Source of the DNA: Hoylesella loescheii
GTDB lineage: Bacteria; Bacteroidota; Bacteroidia; Bacteroidales; Bacteroidaceae
Direction: 5' to 3'
NCBI GenBank assembly: GCA_021531755.1
Contig: JADYUK010000008.1
Span: 62,001-126,000 of the forward strand
Length of the DNA: 64,000 bases
This document shows positions 1 through 8,200 of the stretch, one piece after another. The notes under the pieces were generated by a model, which was given only the letters and a program-made list of their open reading frames with translations, made no database searches and was not told where the DNA came from. Each line of letters starts with the position of its first letter. The stretch's first letter is position 1. The translations under genes were made by a program, and so were the position numbers.

Positions 1-70
1 TTCACCGATTTTGCAAGATAATCCACCACTTTTTGCAAGGAGCCCACCCCTAATTCTTGATTTAAGTCAC

Positions 71-206
71 TATCTTTGCAAACGTAAAAGTTAGTTAGTT
101 AGTTTAAGCCAGACAAGCAACAAGAAATTATTCGAAGTTAATATCTCATACATGTAAAGAGATGCCGCCAGACGCCTGAGAGAGGTATTTGGCGGCACAT
201 TTTTTA
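71..206 (+). ncRNA. Putative short terminated transcript (small RNA or lone leader)
   Basis: A Bacteroidetes -7 box (TATCTTTG, 71-78) is followed about 90 bases later by a hairpin with stem TGCCGCCA/TGGCGGCA (163-170 and 190-197) and a run of six T. A transcript starting near 85 and ending near 206 would be about 120 nt. It contains the short phased repeat GTTAGTTAGTTAG and no clear reading frame. No -33 TTTG lies at the usual distance, so the promoter is only half supported. It may be a small RNA or the end of a unit that begins outside the window. I do not recognise a known RNA family. Confidence 0.3.
163..206 (+). terminator. Rho-independent terminator
   Basis: An 8-bp perfect stem (TGCCGCCA/TGGCGGCA), a loop of about 19 nt and a following ATTTTTTAT tract form a classical intrinsic terminator on the plus strand. 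There is no recognisable gene upstream within the window. Confidence 0.65.
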
Positions 207-365
207 TCCATACCTCACGTGGACATTATGATACGCCCCTCCATACTGACAGCCCACAGCGATAGGAGGGCTCCTTCTGCCGAGAGACTATATATTATAA
301 ATTATACTGTCGGGTAAAACTTAAAAGTGAGAAACGATAGGCTTATTGGGTAACCGATGTTGCAA

Positions 366-536
366 TAGAATAATCAATGGCTAAGAGCATGTCCAATAGC
401 TGAGTCTCGAAGAGACGCGACTGTTAGACCCGATGTCAAACTGAGAGCCATGAGCATGCTTTTGCCCACAGTCTCAGAGGGCGCGAGTGTTAGTCATTGA
501 TTATTGCCCACAGCCCCAGAGGGGCGCGACCGTTAG
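366..536 (-). repeat. REP-like dispersed repeat, three copies in minus orientation
   Basis: Three degenerate copies (about 366-426, 448-493 and 494-536) share, read on the minus strand, CTAACAGTCGCG, then CTC..GAG or CTC..GGGG, then TGTGGGCAATAA or a variant. The same unit occurs in the opposite orientation at 777-898 and again at 32904-32960 and 33404-33450. The unit is short, partly palindromic and intergenic, like REP/BIME elements. No associated RAYT transposase is visible here. Confidence 0.6.
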
Positions 537-812
537 AAACCCCACCTGAAGTGAGGGAGGAGGCGAAGACGACGACTGAACGCAAGGTGGGGTAAAAACA
601 CGTATCTTCTATATCAAGCCTCGGAGAGGCGACACACGTCCACTAACATTCGCAAGCCATGATGTACCACTGAGTCTATCGGCGTGTGTCGCCTCTCCGA
701 GGCTTGACTATACTTGCTCTCTTATACCCCACCTTACCACTCAGTTACTTCGTTCCATCGTTTTCAGGTGGGGTTTCTAACAGTCACGCCCCTCTGGGGC
801 TGTGGATAATGA
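508..812. repeat. Large imperfect inverted repeat
   Basis: The left arm (about 508-640) and right arm (about 682-812) match as reverse complements in three blocks: CACAGCCCCAGAGGGGCG with CGCCCCTCTGGGGCTGTG, GAAACCCCACCTGA with TCAGGTGGGGTTTC, and GCCTCGGAGAGGCGACACACG with its complement. Nested inside each arm is a smaller CCCCACCT/AGGTGGGG hairpin. A single-stranded copy could fold into a long branched structure. The inner segment has no gene. Confidence 0.75.
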
Positions 813-898
813 GCAGGTTCACGGCTATCTGCTTGATGTTTGTTCTATCAGTCGCGCCTCTCCTGTGGATAATGAGCAGGCTCACGGCTATCTGCTTG
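777..898 (+). repeat. REP-like dispersed repeat, two copies in plus orientation
   Basis: Two direct copies (777-835 and 845-898) share CTAnCAGTCnCGCC, TGTGGATAATGAGCAGG, CACGGCTATCTGCTTG. They are the plus-orientation counterparts of the copies at 366-536 and resemble the copy at 32904-32960. Confidence 0.6.
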
Positions 899-1225
899 GG
901 TCGGGTCAGCATTTCTGCCGGTGAGGGAGGTGGCGGCTTACGTGGAGCCGTATCGTCCCTTACGCCCCATGACTTACAGATTGAAACACAGACGGGGGTA
1001 TGCGCTTACTGTTTTCTTGTCCTATCGTCAAGAAACAAATATATACCTGATGGCCCCGTCAATGATGCTGAGTGGGCCGCCCATCAAGTGCCTCTGACGC
1101 TCTCATCCATATTGCTTACATTCTGCAACATCCATCGCCCACGGTCGCCATCGTCCACCTCATCCTCATCAACCCCTCTTCCTGTGTCTGTATCCCATTC
1201 TTTCTGACCCTCTCTCTGAATCTTC

Positions 1226-1370
1226 CTGACCCTCTTTCTGAGCCCCATGGAGACCTCTGCTTGTATAACCTGTGTCTATATCCGATAATTTCTGACCCTC
1301 TTTCTGAGCCCCGCGGAGACTTCTGCTTGTATAACCTGTGTCTATATCCGATAATTCCTGACCCTCTTTC
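1226..1370. repeat. 66-bp tandem repeat, about 2.2 copies
   Basis: CTGACCCTCTTTCTGAGCCC starts at 1226 and 1292, and the start of the unit recurs at 1358, an exact 66-bp period. The units differ at only a few bases (CATGGAGACC against CGCGGAGACT). The period is a multiple of three, so open frames cross it on both strands, but none has gene-like features. Confidence 0.85.
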
Positions 1371-1586
1371 CCTCTCCTTCTGCTTGCTCTCTTTGACATG
1401 GTGGTGTGGGATGATGTGGCGATAAAAATATCCCACCGTTATTGGACGATGGGAGCATTATGCATCGACAGTGTGAAATAAGACAAGGCGGGCAGTTAAT
1501 AAAAATAAGGTGGACGCAGAACAAAAACAAGGCGGGCGCAGAAAAAAGTCATGCCCTTCTCCCGGCGGTGTGCAGGCTAAGGATGG

Positions 1587-2504
1587 TCATTCCCCTTTGT
1601 GCTCCGCCTCGTAGCGTGCGTTGCGGGGGTGGCAGCGCAGGATATCCTCGCGTATGTGCGACATGTCGAGGTGGGTGTATATCTCTGTCGTACCAATCTT
1701 CTCGTGTCCGAGCATCGCCTGGATAGCCCTGAGGTCTGCCCCACCCTCAAGGAGCGCTGTGGCGAATGAGTGGCGCAGGGTGTGTGGGGAGACAGGTTTC
1801 TGTATTCCTGCCGCCACGGCCGTGTCGCGAATCATGATATAGACCATGGTGCGTGTCAGATGAGCCCCACGGCGGTTCAGGAAGACATAGTCCTGCTCTC
1901 CGGGCTTTATCTTCAGCGCGTTACGGTCTATGAACCAGTATCTCAGCTCGTCGATGGCACGCTGTGAGACAGGCACGAGCCTCTCTTTCGCCCCCTTGCC
2001 CATGACGCGTATGTAGCGCTCGTCCATGTAGAGGTCAGAGAGCTTCAGCGTGACAAGCTCTGAGACACGCAGCCCCGTTGAGAACATCATCTCGATGATG
2101 GCCTTGTTGCGCTGTCCCTCGGGCAGGGTGAGGTCTATCGTGTTCTCCATCATGTCCACCTCCTCGGGTGTCAGCACCTCGGGTATATGCTCTCCGAGTT
2201 TCGGCGAGGGGATAAGCTCTGTGGGGTCCTGCTCTATATATCCGTCGGTCATCATGAATCTGAAGAGCGAGCGTATGCCGCTGAGGATGCGTGCCTGCGA
2301 GCGTGGCTGTATGCCGATATCAAACAGTCCGGCGAGGAAAGCCTGGATGTCGTCGGTGGTGACAGCCGTCAGTGGGCGGCCCGCCAGGAATGTGACGAGC
2401 TTCTGTATGTCGCGCATGTATGCGTCGATGGTGTTCTCTGAGAATGAGCGTCCCAGCCTGAGGTATCTCCTGTAACGCTTCTCTATATCCGTGTTCGTAG
2501 CCAT
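1587..2504 (-). CDS. xerD: Tyrosine recombinase, XerD type
   Basis: A site-specific DNA recombinase of the XerC/XerD family, which resolves chromosome dimers at dif in the cytoplasm. At 305 residues the length is typical. The N-terminal SAM-like DNA-binding domain spans about 1-90 and the catalytic domain about 110-290. The catalytic set is visible in order: Arg in STGLRVSELV, Lys in GKGAKERLV, His and Arg in SPHTLRHSFA, His in LGHEKIGTT and the Tyr nucleophile in IYTHLD. The frame stays open 21 codons further upstream, but I chose the ATG at 2504. MATNTDIEKRY matches the usual family start, and a -7 box (TAATTTTG, 2514-2521) lies inside the longer version. It is divergent from xpt. No phage genes lie nearby, so a housekeeping Xer role is likely, although paralogous integrases cannot be excluded. 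Confidence 0.9.
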   Translation of the reverse strand: MATNTDIEKRYRRYLRLGRSFSENTIDAYMRDIQKLVTFLAGRPLTAVTTDDIQAFLAGLFDIGIQPRSQARILSGIRSLFRFMMTDGYIEQDPTELIPSPKLGEHIPEVLTPEEVDMMENTIDLTLPEGQRNKAIIEMMFSTGLRVSELVTLKLSDLYMDERYIRVMGKGAKERLVPVSQRAIDELRYWFIDRNALKIKPGEQDYVFLNRRGAHLTRTMVYIMIRDTAVAAGIQKPVSPHTLRHSFATALLEGGADLRAIQAMLGHEKIGTTEIYTHLDMSHIREDILRCHPRNARYEAEHKGE

Positions 2505-2513
2505 ATCGGGAGA

Positions 2514-2521
2514 CAAAATTA
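2514..2521 (-). promoter_or_regulatory. Probable -7 box for xerD
   Basis: TAATTTTG on the minus strand fits the Bacteroidetes TAnnTTTG element and sits 10 bases before the chosen start codon, implying a very short leader. No clear -33 TTTG is seen. Confidence 0.4.
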
Positions 2522-2607
2522 ATAAAATATTCTCGCATCGTGACACAGTGACGATGATTTTTCTCACATTTTGGCATTATAGACAGGTGAATATCAGAAA
2601 AAAGATG

Positions 2608-2695
2608 TATCTTTGCATACGATAGGCGGCGGCTCGGCAGAGACAAGCAAGCTTGACTCTGCTCTCATCTTGCACTATCCTTGCATACGATAGGC
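2608..2695 (+). promoter_or_regulatory. Duplicated promoter-like box upstream of xpt
   Basis: The sequence TATCTTTGCATACGATAGGC (2608-2627) recurs at 2676-2695 with one mismatch (TATCCTTGC...). The first copy contains a perfect TAnnTTTG -7 element. The leader to the xpt start is about 65-145 nt. The repeated ATACGATAGG part could be an operator or a duplication artefact. No purine riboswitch core is recognisable in the leader. Confidence 0.45.
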
Positions 2696-2763
2696 TTCAG
2701 CATAGCCTGACCACTGACAGCTTGAACCCCAAAGACAAGTCTCATACTATAAAACCAACTATA

Positions 2764-3342
2764 ATGAATTTCCTAGAAGAGAAGATTATTGAGGACGGTG
2801 TTATCAAAGAGGGTAACATCCTCAAGGTGGACAATTTCCTGAACCACCAGATTGATGTCGATATCATCCGGCAGATAGCCTACGAGCTGAAACGCCGCTT
2901 CCGTGGCAGCGAGGTGACAAAGATACTGACCATAGAGGCCAGCGGCATAGCCATCGCCACGCTCCTCGGCGACCTTTACGATGTCCCCGTCGTCTTCGCC
3001 AAGAAGGGCGAGACAGCTAACAGCACTGACGACAAGTATGTCTCGCAGGCATACTCCTTCACACACAAGCGCATGAACAATGTCTTCGTCTCGCGCCCAT
3101 ATCTCTCTGCTGGGGACAAGGTCTTGATAGTCGATGACTTCCTTGCCGACGGACAGGCCGCCAAGGCGCTCATCAATATCGTCCACCAGGCTGGGGGCGA
3201 GGTTGTCGGCATAGGCATAGCGATAGAGAAGGGACAGCAGCAGGGAGGCAGGATTCTGAGAGAAGAGGGATACCGCCTGGAGTCTGTCGCCATACTCGAG
3301 TCGATGGATTATGAGCGCCAGGAGATAACCTTCAGACACTGA
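2764..3342 (+). CDS. xpt: Xanthine phosphoribosyltransferase
   Basis: Transfers the phosphoribosyl group of PRPP to xanthine to give XMP, a cytoplasmic purine-salvage step. It is 192 residues, the normal Xpt length. The family start region (FLEEKIIEDG near the N-terminus) is present, and the PRPP-binding motif VLIVDDFLADGQAAKAL lies at about residues 122-138. The frame is open upstream to 2653, but the ATG at 2764 gives the conserved N-terminus. The gene is followed after 119 bp by a xanthine/uracil permease on the same strand. This is the xpt-pbuX arrangement seen in many bacteria, so uptake and salvage are probably co-expressed from the duplicated promoter upstream. Confidence 0.95.
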   Translation: MNFLEEKIIEDGVIKEGNILKVDNFLNHQIDVDIIRQIAYELKRRFRGSEVTKILTIEASGIAIATLLGDLYDVPVVFAKKGETANSTDDKYVSQAYSFTHKRMNNVFVSRPYLSAGDKVLIVDDFLADGQAAKALINIVHQAGGEVVGIGIAIEKGQQQGGRILREEGYRLESVAILESMDYERQEITFRH

Positions 3343-3461
3343 CCCCATCACTCCTGACGCCCCTCACCCCGAGCCTTGTGGACAGCTGACGACGCCCTTG
3401 CCACAGAATGGCTATCATAACATCATCCATATCATCCACTTAATAATTCCAGACTATCATA

Positions 3462-4763
3462 ATGGGAAGCATCTATGAGCTTGACGGCCGTGTGCCATTG
3501 ACCCGCGCCGTGCCTTTCGGACTACAGCATGTCCTTGCGATGTTTGTCGCCAATATCACTCCGATAATTATCCTTGCAGGGGTTGTCGGACTTGACAAGG
3601 GTGTCAGTGCCGCCCTGATACAGAACTGTATGATTATCGCCGGCATAGGCACGCTCATACAGCTCTATCCAGTATGGCGTGTCGGCTCGCGCCTGCCTAT
3701 CGTCATGGGCATCTCGTTCACGTTCCTGTCCCTCGCCATGGGCATAGCGAGCACACAGGGCATGGGGACGCTCATGGGAGCTGTAATCATCGGAGGCATT
3801 GTCGAGGGATGCCTCGGCCTCTTCCCTGACCGCTGGACAAAGCTCATACCGCATGTCGTGGCGGCCACTGTCGTCACAGCAATCGGATTCTCGCTGCTCC
3901 CCATCGGTGCCAACAGCTTCGCCGGAGGGCAGGGCGCAGCAGACTTCGGCAGTGCTGACAACTGGATTGTAGGCACAGTGACACTCCTCGTGTGCCTCGT
4001 GACACAAGTGGCAGGACGTGGCATTCTGCGCTCCCTCTCTGTCCTCGTGGGCCTTGTAGCAGGCTATTGCCTCGCCCTCGCCATGGGCATGGTCGACTTC
4101 TCCGGACTGTCTGACGTGAAGGCTGTAGCCCTTCCGACACTCCTCCCCTTCACCCCTGAGTTCCGTATTGACGCCATCCTCGCCATCATCTGTGTCTATC
4201 TCGTCTCGGCTACAGAGACCATCGGCGACACCTCTGCCATATGCTCGGGAGCCCTCGGGCGGCAGGTCCACAAGAAAGAGATGGGCAGCTCGGTAGCCTG
4301 TGACGGATTCGTGAGCACCCTGGCGGGAGTCTTCGGCTGCACGCCTATAACATCCTTCTCGCAGAATGTCGGCCTCGCAGCCATGACAAAGGTTGTCAAC
4401 CGCTTCACCATAGCCACCGGCGCCGTCATCCTTATCCTCGGCGGACTGTTCCCGTTCGTGGGAGCTGTGCTGGCTACAATACCCCAGGCAGTGCTCGGAG
4501 GATGCACGATAATGATGTTCGGCAGCATCCTCTTCGCCGGATTCGGCATGATGGCTAAGTGTGGATTCTCACAGCGCAACATGGTCATCGTGAGCCTCTC
4601 GCTCTCTGTAGGCCTTGGCTTCACGTCGGCATCACAGATGTTCGCCATATTCCCACAGATAATACAGACGGTGTTCGCACAGAACTGTGTCGCCGTTGTC
4701 TTCCTCCTCGCCGTCATCCTAAACCTCGTCCTGCCGGGACGTGACGAGGCGAAGAGCGCCTGA
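3462..4763 (+). CDS. pbuX: Xanthine/uracil permease, NCS2 family
   Basis: Inner-membrane nucleobase transporter of the NCS2 (nucleobase:cation symporter 2) family, 433 residues, the usual size. Many hydrophobic segments are visible, starting with FGLQHVLAMFVANITPIIIL (residues 20-39). The family signature with the substrate-binding acidic residue occurs around residues 250-257 (SATETIGD), and CTPITSFSQNVG near residue 293 is the conserved NCS2 motif. The gene lies directly downstream of xpt, which makes xanthine the most likely substrate. Uracil or guanine cannot be excluded from sequence alone. Confidence 0.93.
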   Translation: MGSIYELDGRVPLTRAVPFGLQHVLAMFVANITPIIILAGVVGLDKGVSAALIQNCMIIAGIGTLIQLYPVWRVGSRLPIVMGISFTFLSLAMGIASTQGMGTLMGAVIIGGIVEGCLGLFPDRWTKLIPHVVAATVVTAIGFSLLPIGANSFAGGQGAADFGSADNWIVGTVTLLVCLVTQVAGRGILRSLSVLVGLVAGYCLALAMGMVDFSGLSDVKAVALPTLLPFTPEFRIDAILAIICVYLVSATETIGDTSAICSGALGRQVHKKEMGSSVACDGFVSTLAGVFGCTPITSFSQNVGLAAMTKVVNRFTIATGAVILILGGLFPFVGAVLATIPQAVLGGCTIMMFGSILFAGFGMMAKCGFSQRNMVIVSLSLSVGLGFTSASQMFAIFPQIIQTVFAQNCVAVVFLLAVILNLVLPGRDEAKSA

Positions 4764-4888
4764 TACCGACACGTATCGCCCCCTGCCAACAGCCCCCGGG
4801 CCGACGGCGGCAGCGGCATAAGCACCCCAAGACCATCCCCCCGACAACATAAACCAAACCCACAAGCCACCCCATCCTTTGACCAACA

Positions 4889-5311
4889 ATGAAGAAGATA
4901 CTCATCCTCAACGGCCCCAACCTCAATCTCCTCGGTGTGCGCGAGCCAGGAATATATGGCTCATCGTCGTTCGACAGCTACCTGCCTGTGCTCCGCGAGC
5001 GTTTCCCTGATATGGAGATAGAATATTTCCAGAGCAATATCGAGGGCGTCATGATAGACAAGATGCAGGAGGTCGGCTTCTCATACGACGGCATAGTGCT
5101 CAATGCCGGAGCCTACACACATACCTCTGTCGCCCTCCATGACTGCATCCGCTCTCTGCGCTGCCCTGTCATCGAGGTGCATATCAGCAATGTCCACACA
5201 CGTGAGGAGTTCCGCCACAAGAGCCTCATATCCTCCGCCTGCCGCGGTGTCATCTGCGGTTTCGGACTCGACAGCTACCGCCTCGCCCTCTCAGCCCTCG
5301 CCGAGGAGTAG
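4889..5311 (+). CDS. aroQ: Type II 3-dehydroquinate dehydratase
   Basis: Converts 3-dehydroquinate to 3-dehydroshikimate, the third step of the shikimate pathway, in the cytoplasm as a dodecamer. It is 140 residues, as expected for type II enzymes. The N-terminal ILNGPNLNLLGVREPGIYG block carries the active-site loop Arg and Tyr. LNAGAYTHTSVALHD supplies the conserved Asn and His segment, and EVHISNVHTREEFR matches the substrate-binding block. It lies 125 bp after the permease on the same strand and is followed by an O-methyltransferase. No shikimate-pathway neighbours are present. Confidence 0.96.
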   Translation: MKKILILNGPNLNLLGVREPGIYGSSSFDSYLPVLRERFPDMEIEYFQSNIEGVMIDKMQEVGFSYDGIVLNAGAYTHTSVALHDCIRSLRCPVIEVHISNVHTREEFRHKSLISSACRGVICGFGLDSYRLALSALAEE

Positions 5312-5440
5312 CCACACCCGTCTCCCCCACCCCGCCATGACATGCCGGCAGGCAGCCTGTTATCCCCATGACAGGCTTCTCCCCAAGGCTGGCGGCCACC
5401 CCAGGCATGCTGAACACATCATATACTGACTCACGTATCC

Positions 5441-6154
5441 ATGTCACGTTCCCACACACAAGACCCCAACCACACCACACTCTCCGGAGAACACGCCATA
5501 GACCATTATGTCATGGCCCACTCCGACGCCGAGCCCGAATATCTCTACCGCCTGTGGAGGGCCACAAACATACACATGCTCCACGGGCGCATGGCGAGCG
5601 GATGCCTCCAGGGACGCCTCCTGCGCATGCTCGTCATCATGGCACGCCCACAGAATATCGTCGAGGTGGGGACATTCTCCGGCTACTCCGCCCTCTGCCT
5701 CGCCGAGGGTCTGGAAGCTGTCTGGGGACATGACACACAGCATGGCCATCTCTACACCTTCGAGATAAACGACGAGCAGGAACCATTCACACGCCCATGG
5801 ATAGAACAGTCGCCATGGGCCCACCGCATCACATTCAGCATAGCAGACGCCATAACAGCCGCACCAGCGACAGCCCATGAGCATGGCATAACATTCGACA
5901 TGGCATTCATCGACGGAGACAAGCGGACATACATAGACACCATCGAGGCCCTCCTGCCTGTCATGACGCCCGGAGCGTTCATCCTCGCTGACAACACACT
6001 GTGGGACGGACATGTGGTGGAGGCAGAGTATGACCGCGACCGGCAGACTGTCGCCATACGTGAGTTCAACGACCATGTGGCATGCGACACACGCCTTGAG
6101 CGTGTCATGCTGCCACTGCGTGACGGACTGACAATAATACGCAAGCGGCCATGA
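5441..6154 (+). CDS. SAM-dependent O-methyltransferase
   Basis: Class I methyltransferase of the catechol/caffeoyl-CoA O-methyltransferase type (Methyltransf_3), 237 residues, probably cytoplasmic. The SAM-binding glycine loop is IVEVGTFSGYSALCLAEGL at about residues 72-90. FIDGDKRTYIDTIEALLP around residue 160 contains the metal-binding Asp, and ADNTLWDGHVV near residue 187 matches the second metal-site segment. The physiological substrate is unknown. Members of this family in Bacteroidetes usually sit, as here, next to aroQ or unrelated housekeeping genes. The stop codon lies close to the leader of the downstream hydrolase gene, so the two may be co-transcribed. Confidence 0.9.
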   Translation: MSRSHTQDPNHTTLSGEHAIDHYVMAHSDAEPEYLYRLWRATNIHMLHGRMASGCLQGRLLRMLVIMARPQNIVEVGTFSGYSALCLAEGLEAVWGHDTQHGHLYTFEINDEQEPFTRPWIEQSPWAHRITFSIADAITAAPATAHEHGITFDMAFIDGDKRTYIDTIEALLPVMTPGAFILADNTLWDGHVVEAEYDRDRQTVAIREFNDHVACDTRLERVMLPLRDGLTIIRKRP

Positions 6155-6288
6155 ACCCAACCTGCAGCCATAGTCTGGGCAAGACAGAACACGCCGAACA
6201 TCATACGCAAGCGGCCATGAACGCTTACAGACCTTACCCCAAATCATTCACCTCAGCCTCTTCACAGGCAATTAAACCACTACCAATC

Positions 6289-7584
6289 ATGAGAACAAGA
6301 GCCACCCTGCTTACAGCATTATTCTTTCTTCTTGCCATCACAGCCACCGCCCAGGAAGGCGCATGGGCAGGCAAGCTGAACATCCAAGGCATGGAACTGC
6401 CATTAGTATTCCATTTCGATGCCGACGGCTGCACCATGGACTCCCCCTCACAGGGAGCCAAGGGTATAAAGGCGGAGAAGACAACATCTCCCGACGGGAA
6501 GATTCATATCTCTGTCCCAAAAGCTGGAATATCATACGAGGGGACGCTCGACGGCGATACCATACGTGGCACATTCAAGCAAATGGGACTCTCACTGCCG
6601 CTTAACCTCACTCCTGGCCAGCCAAAGCAGAACCGCCCACAGACACCACAGGGACCCTTCCCCTACAAGACAGAGGAGGTCACATTCGCCAATGACGGCT
6701 TCACATTCCATGGCACACTGACCACGCCGGAGGCTTGCACGGAGCGAACACCCGTCGTGCTCATGGTGACAGGAAGCGGACAGCAGAACCGTGATGAGGA
6801 GATATTCGGCCATAAGCCATTCGCCGTCATTGCCGATGCGCTCGCCAGGAACGGCATAGCGTCGCTGAGATACGATGACCGCGGACTGAACGACGCGTCT
6901 GTGCGCTTCACCGACTATACCACGACCGACTTCAAGCAGGACGCTGCGGCAGGCCTCAGCTATCTGCGGGGCAGATTCAGCAAGGTCGGCGTTCTGGGCC
7001 ACAGCGAGGGAGGGACAATAGCCCTGATGCTCGCCAGTGAGCGCAAGGCCGACTTCATCATATCTCTTGCAGGCATGGTCATATCAGGCAAAGAGACAAT
7101 GCTCAGCCAGAACCGTTTCCAGATGCGCTCGGCAGGCATACCTGACGAGATAGCAGAGAAGTCGGTGGACATACTTTCAAAGGTCTTCGACAAGGTTGCA
7201 GCAGGCGAGGATATAGCCACTATGCTTACACAGAAAGACATCGACCCGGCGTATATCCCTGTCGTGGAGCGTGCGGTGAAGCAGATGTCGACACCGTTCA
7301 TACGCAACTTCATCAAGCTCGATGTGCAGCCTCTGCTGTCAGAAATCGTGTGTCCAACGCTCGCCCTCAACGGCTCGCTCGACAAGCAGGTAGACAGCAA
7401 GCGCAATCTTGAGGCCGTCAAGAAGGGGCTACTCAACAGCAAGCATGAGACAGTGGAGTATGAGGGGCTGAACCATCTCTTCCAGCATTGCAAGACAGGC
7501 GCCATGACAGAGTACAGCCAGATAGAGGAGACAATATCGCCCGAGGTGCTCGGGAAGATTGTCTCATGGATAAAATCGCTTTAG
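6289..7584 (+). CDS. Secreted alpha/beta hydrolase
   Basis: A predicted exported serine hydrolase of 431 residues. I chose the ATG at 6289 because it gives a signal peptide (MRTRATLLTALFFLLAITATAQ); the frame is open further upstream to 6151. Residues 20-110 form a beta-rich N-terminal domain with repeated short strands. The alpha/beta hydrolase domain spans about 130-430. The nucleophile elbow is GHSEGG, and the oxyanion-side motif is VTGSGQQNRDE. An Asp in NGSLDKQVD and a His in GLNHLFQ complete the triad. Proteins of this build in Bacteroidetes are annotated as peptidases or acyl esterases, and the substrate cannot be read here. A strong terminator follows the gene. Confidence 0.85.
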   Translation: MRTRATLLTALFFLLAITATAQEGAWAGKLNIQGMELPLVFHFDADGCTMDSPSQGAKGIKAEKTTSPDGKIHISVPKAGISYEGTLDGDTIRGTFKQMGLSLPLNLTPGQPKQNRPQTPQGPFPYKTEEVTFANDGFTFHGTLTTPEACTERTPVVLMVTGSGQQNRDEEIFGHKPFAVIADALARNGIASLRYDDRGLNDASVRFTDYTTTDFKQDAAAGLSYLRGRFSKVGVLGHSEGGTIALMLASERKADFIISLAGMVISGKETMLSQNRFQMRSAGIPDEIAEKSVDILSKVFDKVAAGEDIATMLTQKDIDPAYIPVVERAVKQMSTPFIRNFIKLDVQPLLSEIVCPTLALNGSLDKQVDSKRNLEAVKKGLLNSKHETVEYEGLNHLFQHCKTGAMTEYSQIEETISPEVLGKIVSWIKSL

Positions 7585-7609
7585 CCGTTATGGCCGCATA
7601 GACAGACAG

Positions 7610-7657
7610 CGGCGGGCAGGAGAAGGCTTCTATACCTCTCCTGTCCGCCGTTCTTTA
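7610..7657 (+). terminator. Rho-independent terminator after the alpha/beta hydrolase
   Basis: A 14-bp stem (CGGCGGGCAGGAGA with TCTCCTGTCCGCCG, one G-U pair) closes a loop of about 13 nt and is followed by TTCTTTATAAT. It lies 26 bases after the stop codon. Confidence 0.85.
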
Positions 7658-7686
7658 TAATCATCAATACCTGCGATATCATCCAT

Positions 7687-7830
7687 ACAGATGACAGCTA
7701 CTATCCTTTCAGATGGCAATTTATACCCAAACGGATGACAACCAACAAGCATACGGATAACAATCTATACCCAAACGGATAACAACCTATCGCTATACGG
7801 ATAACAATCAACAAGCATACAGATAACAGT
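7687..7830. repeat. 22-bp tandem repeat, about seven copies
   Basis: The core ACGGATAACAA or a variant (ACAGATGAC, TCAGATGGC) recurs at 7687, 7709, 7731, 7753, 7775, 7797 and 7819, an exact 22-bp step. Copies are alternately preceded by CCCAA, AGCAT or GCTAT. The array lies in the 617-bp gap between the hydrolase terminator and the glycosidase operon. It is not a CRISPR, because there are no long unique spacers. The rest of the gap holds only the promoter-like sequence at 7972-8003. Confidence 0.85.
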
Positions 7831-7971
7831 ATGTGACAGATGACGTTTCCTTTTGTCATCAGGATAAATGCGGGCATGGACCTCATGCATGGATGGCAGC
7901 CTCTGATACGACAAGTTTCCCGGCAAATTCAAGTCATGAATCACCCTCTATGTCATTCTTTTATGGTATTG

Positions 7972-8003
7972 TTTGCATATTAGAAATATTTTTACGAAAT
8001 TTG
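7972..8003 (+). promoter_or_regulatory. Probable promoter of the GH115-GH67-GH35 operon
   Basis: TTTG at 7972-7975 is separated by exactly 20 bases from GAAATTTG (7996-8003). This fits the TTTG-N20-TAnnTTTG consensus except for the leading TA. It would give a leader of about 190 nt before the GH115 start. Confidence 0.45.
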
Positions 8004-8200
8004 CATGTGGAAACTTTACTCCCATTATCATACGTCCTCGGGGGGAAAGAAGGCTCTGTATGCTCGTCTGCCATGTGGGCAACAGGATTCAGAAGCCCCA
8101 CACCCGAGTCACGACAGCATAGCGAAGTTCAAACTGACTGGTGCCTGGCGGGCGAATGCTCCTGGCTCAATAACCTACCGACCTAAATATTCTCTCATTT

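Larger units (their letters stand above)
1..1586. other. Gene-free, repeat-rich intergenic region
   Basis: I see no convincing gene in these 1.6 kb. The open frames present (for example one from 686 to 1207) are low-complexity, run through inverted and tandem repeats, and resemble no protein family. The region instead holds a promoter/terminator pair near its left end, several copies of a REP-like repeat in both orientations, a large inverted repeat around 508-812 and a 66-bp tandem repeat from 1226. The right edge is the stop codon of the xerD-like gene on the minus strand. Confidence 0.7.

Noticed and set aside
686..1207. 173-codon open frame in the left intergenic region
   Set aside because: It runs through one arm of the inverted repeat and two REP-like copies, has low-complexity Pro/Ser composition and no recognisable domain or start context.
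2653..2763. Purine riboswitch before xpt
   Set aside because: The conserved purine-aptamer loops are not recognisable and the leader is too short and unstructured.
3522..4271. 249-codon frame opposite the xanthine permease
   Set aside because: It is a shadow frame of a well-supported membrane transporter; its composition (Glu/Asp/His-rich) is what antisense of hydrophobic codons gives.
5444..6247. 267-codon frame opposite the O-methyltransferase
   Set aside because: It is the antisense shadow of a gene with clear SAM-binding motifs.
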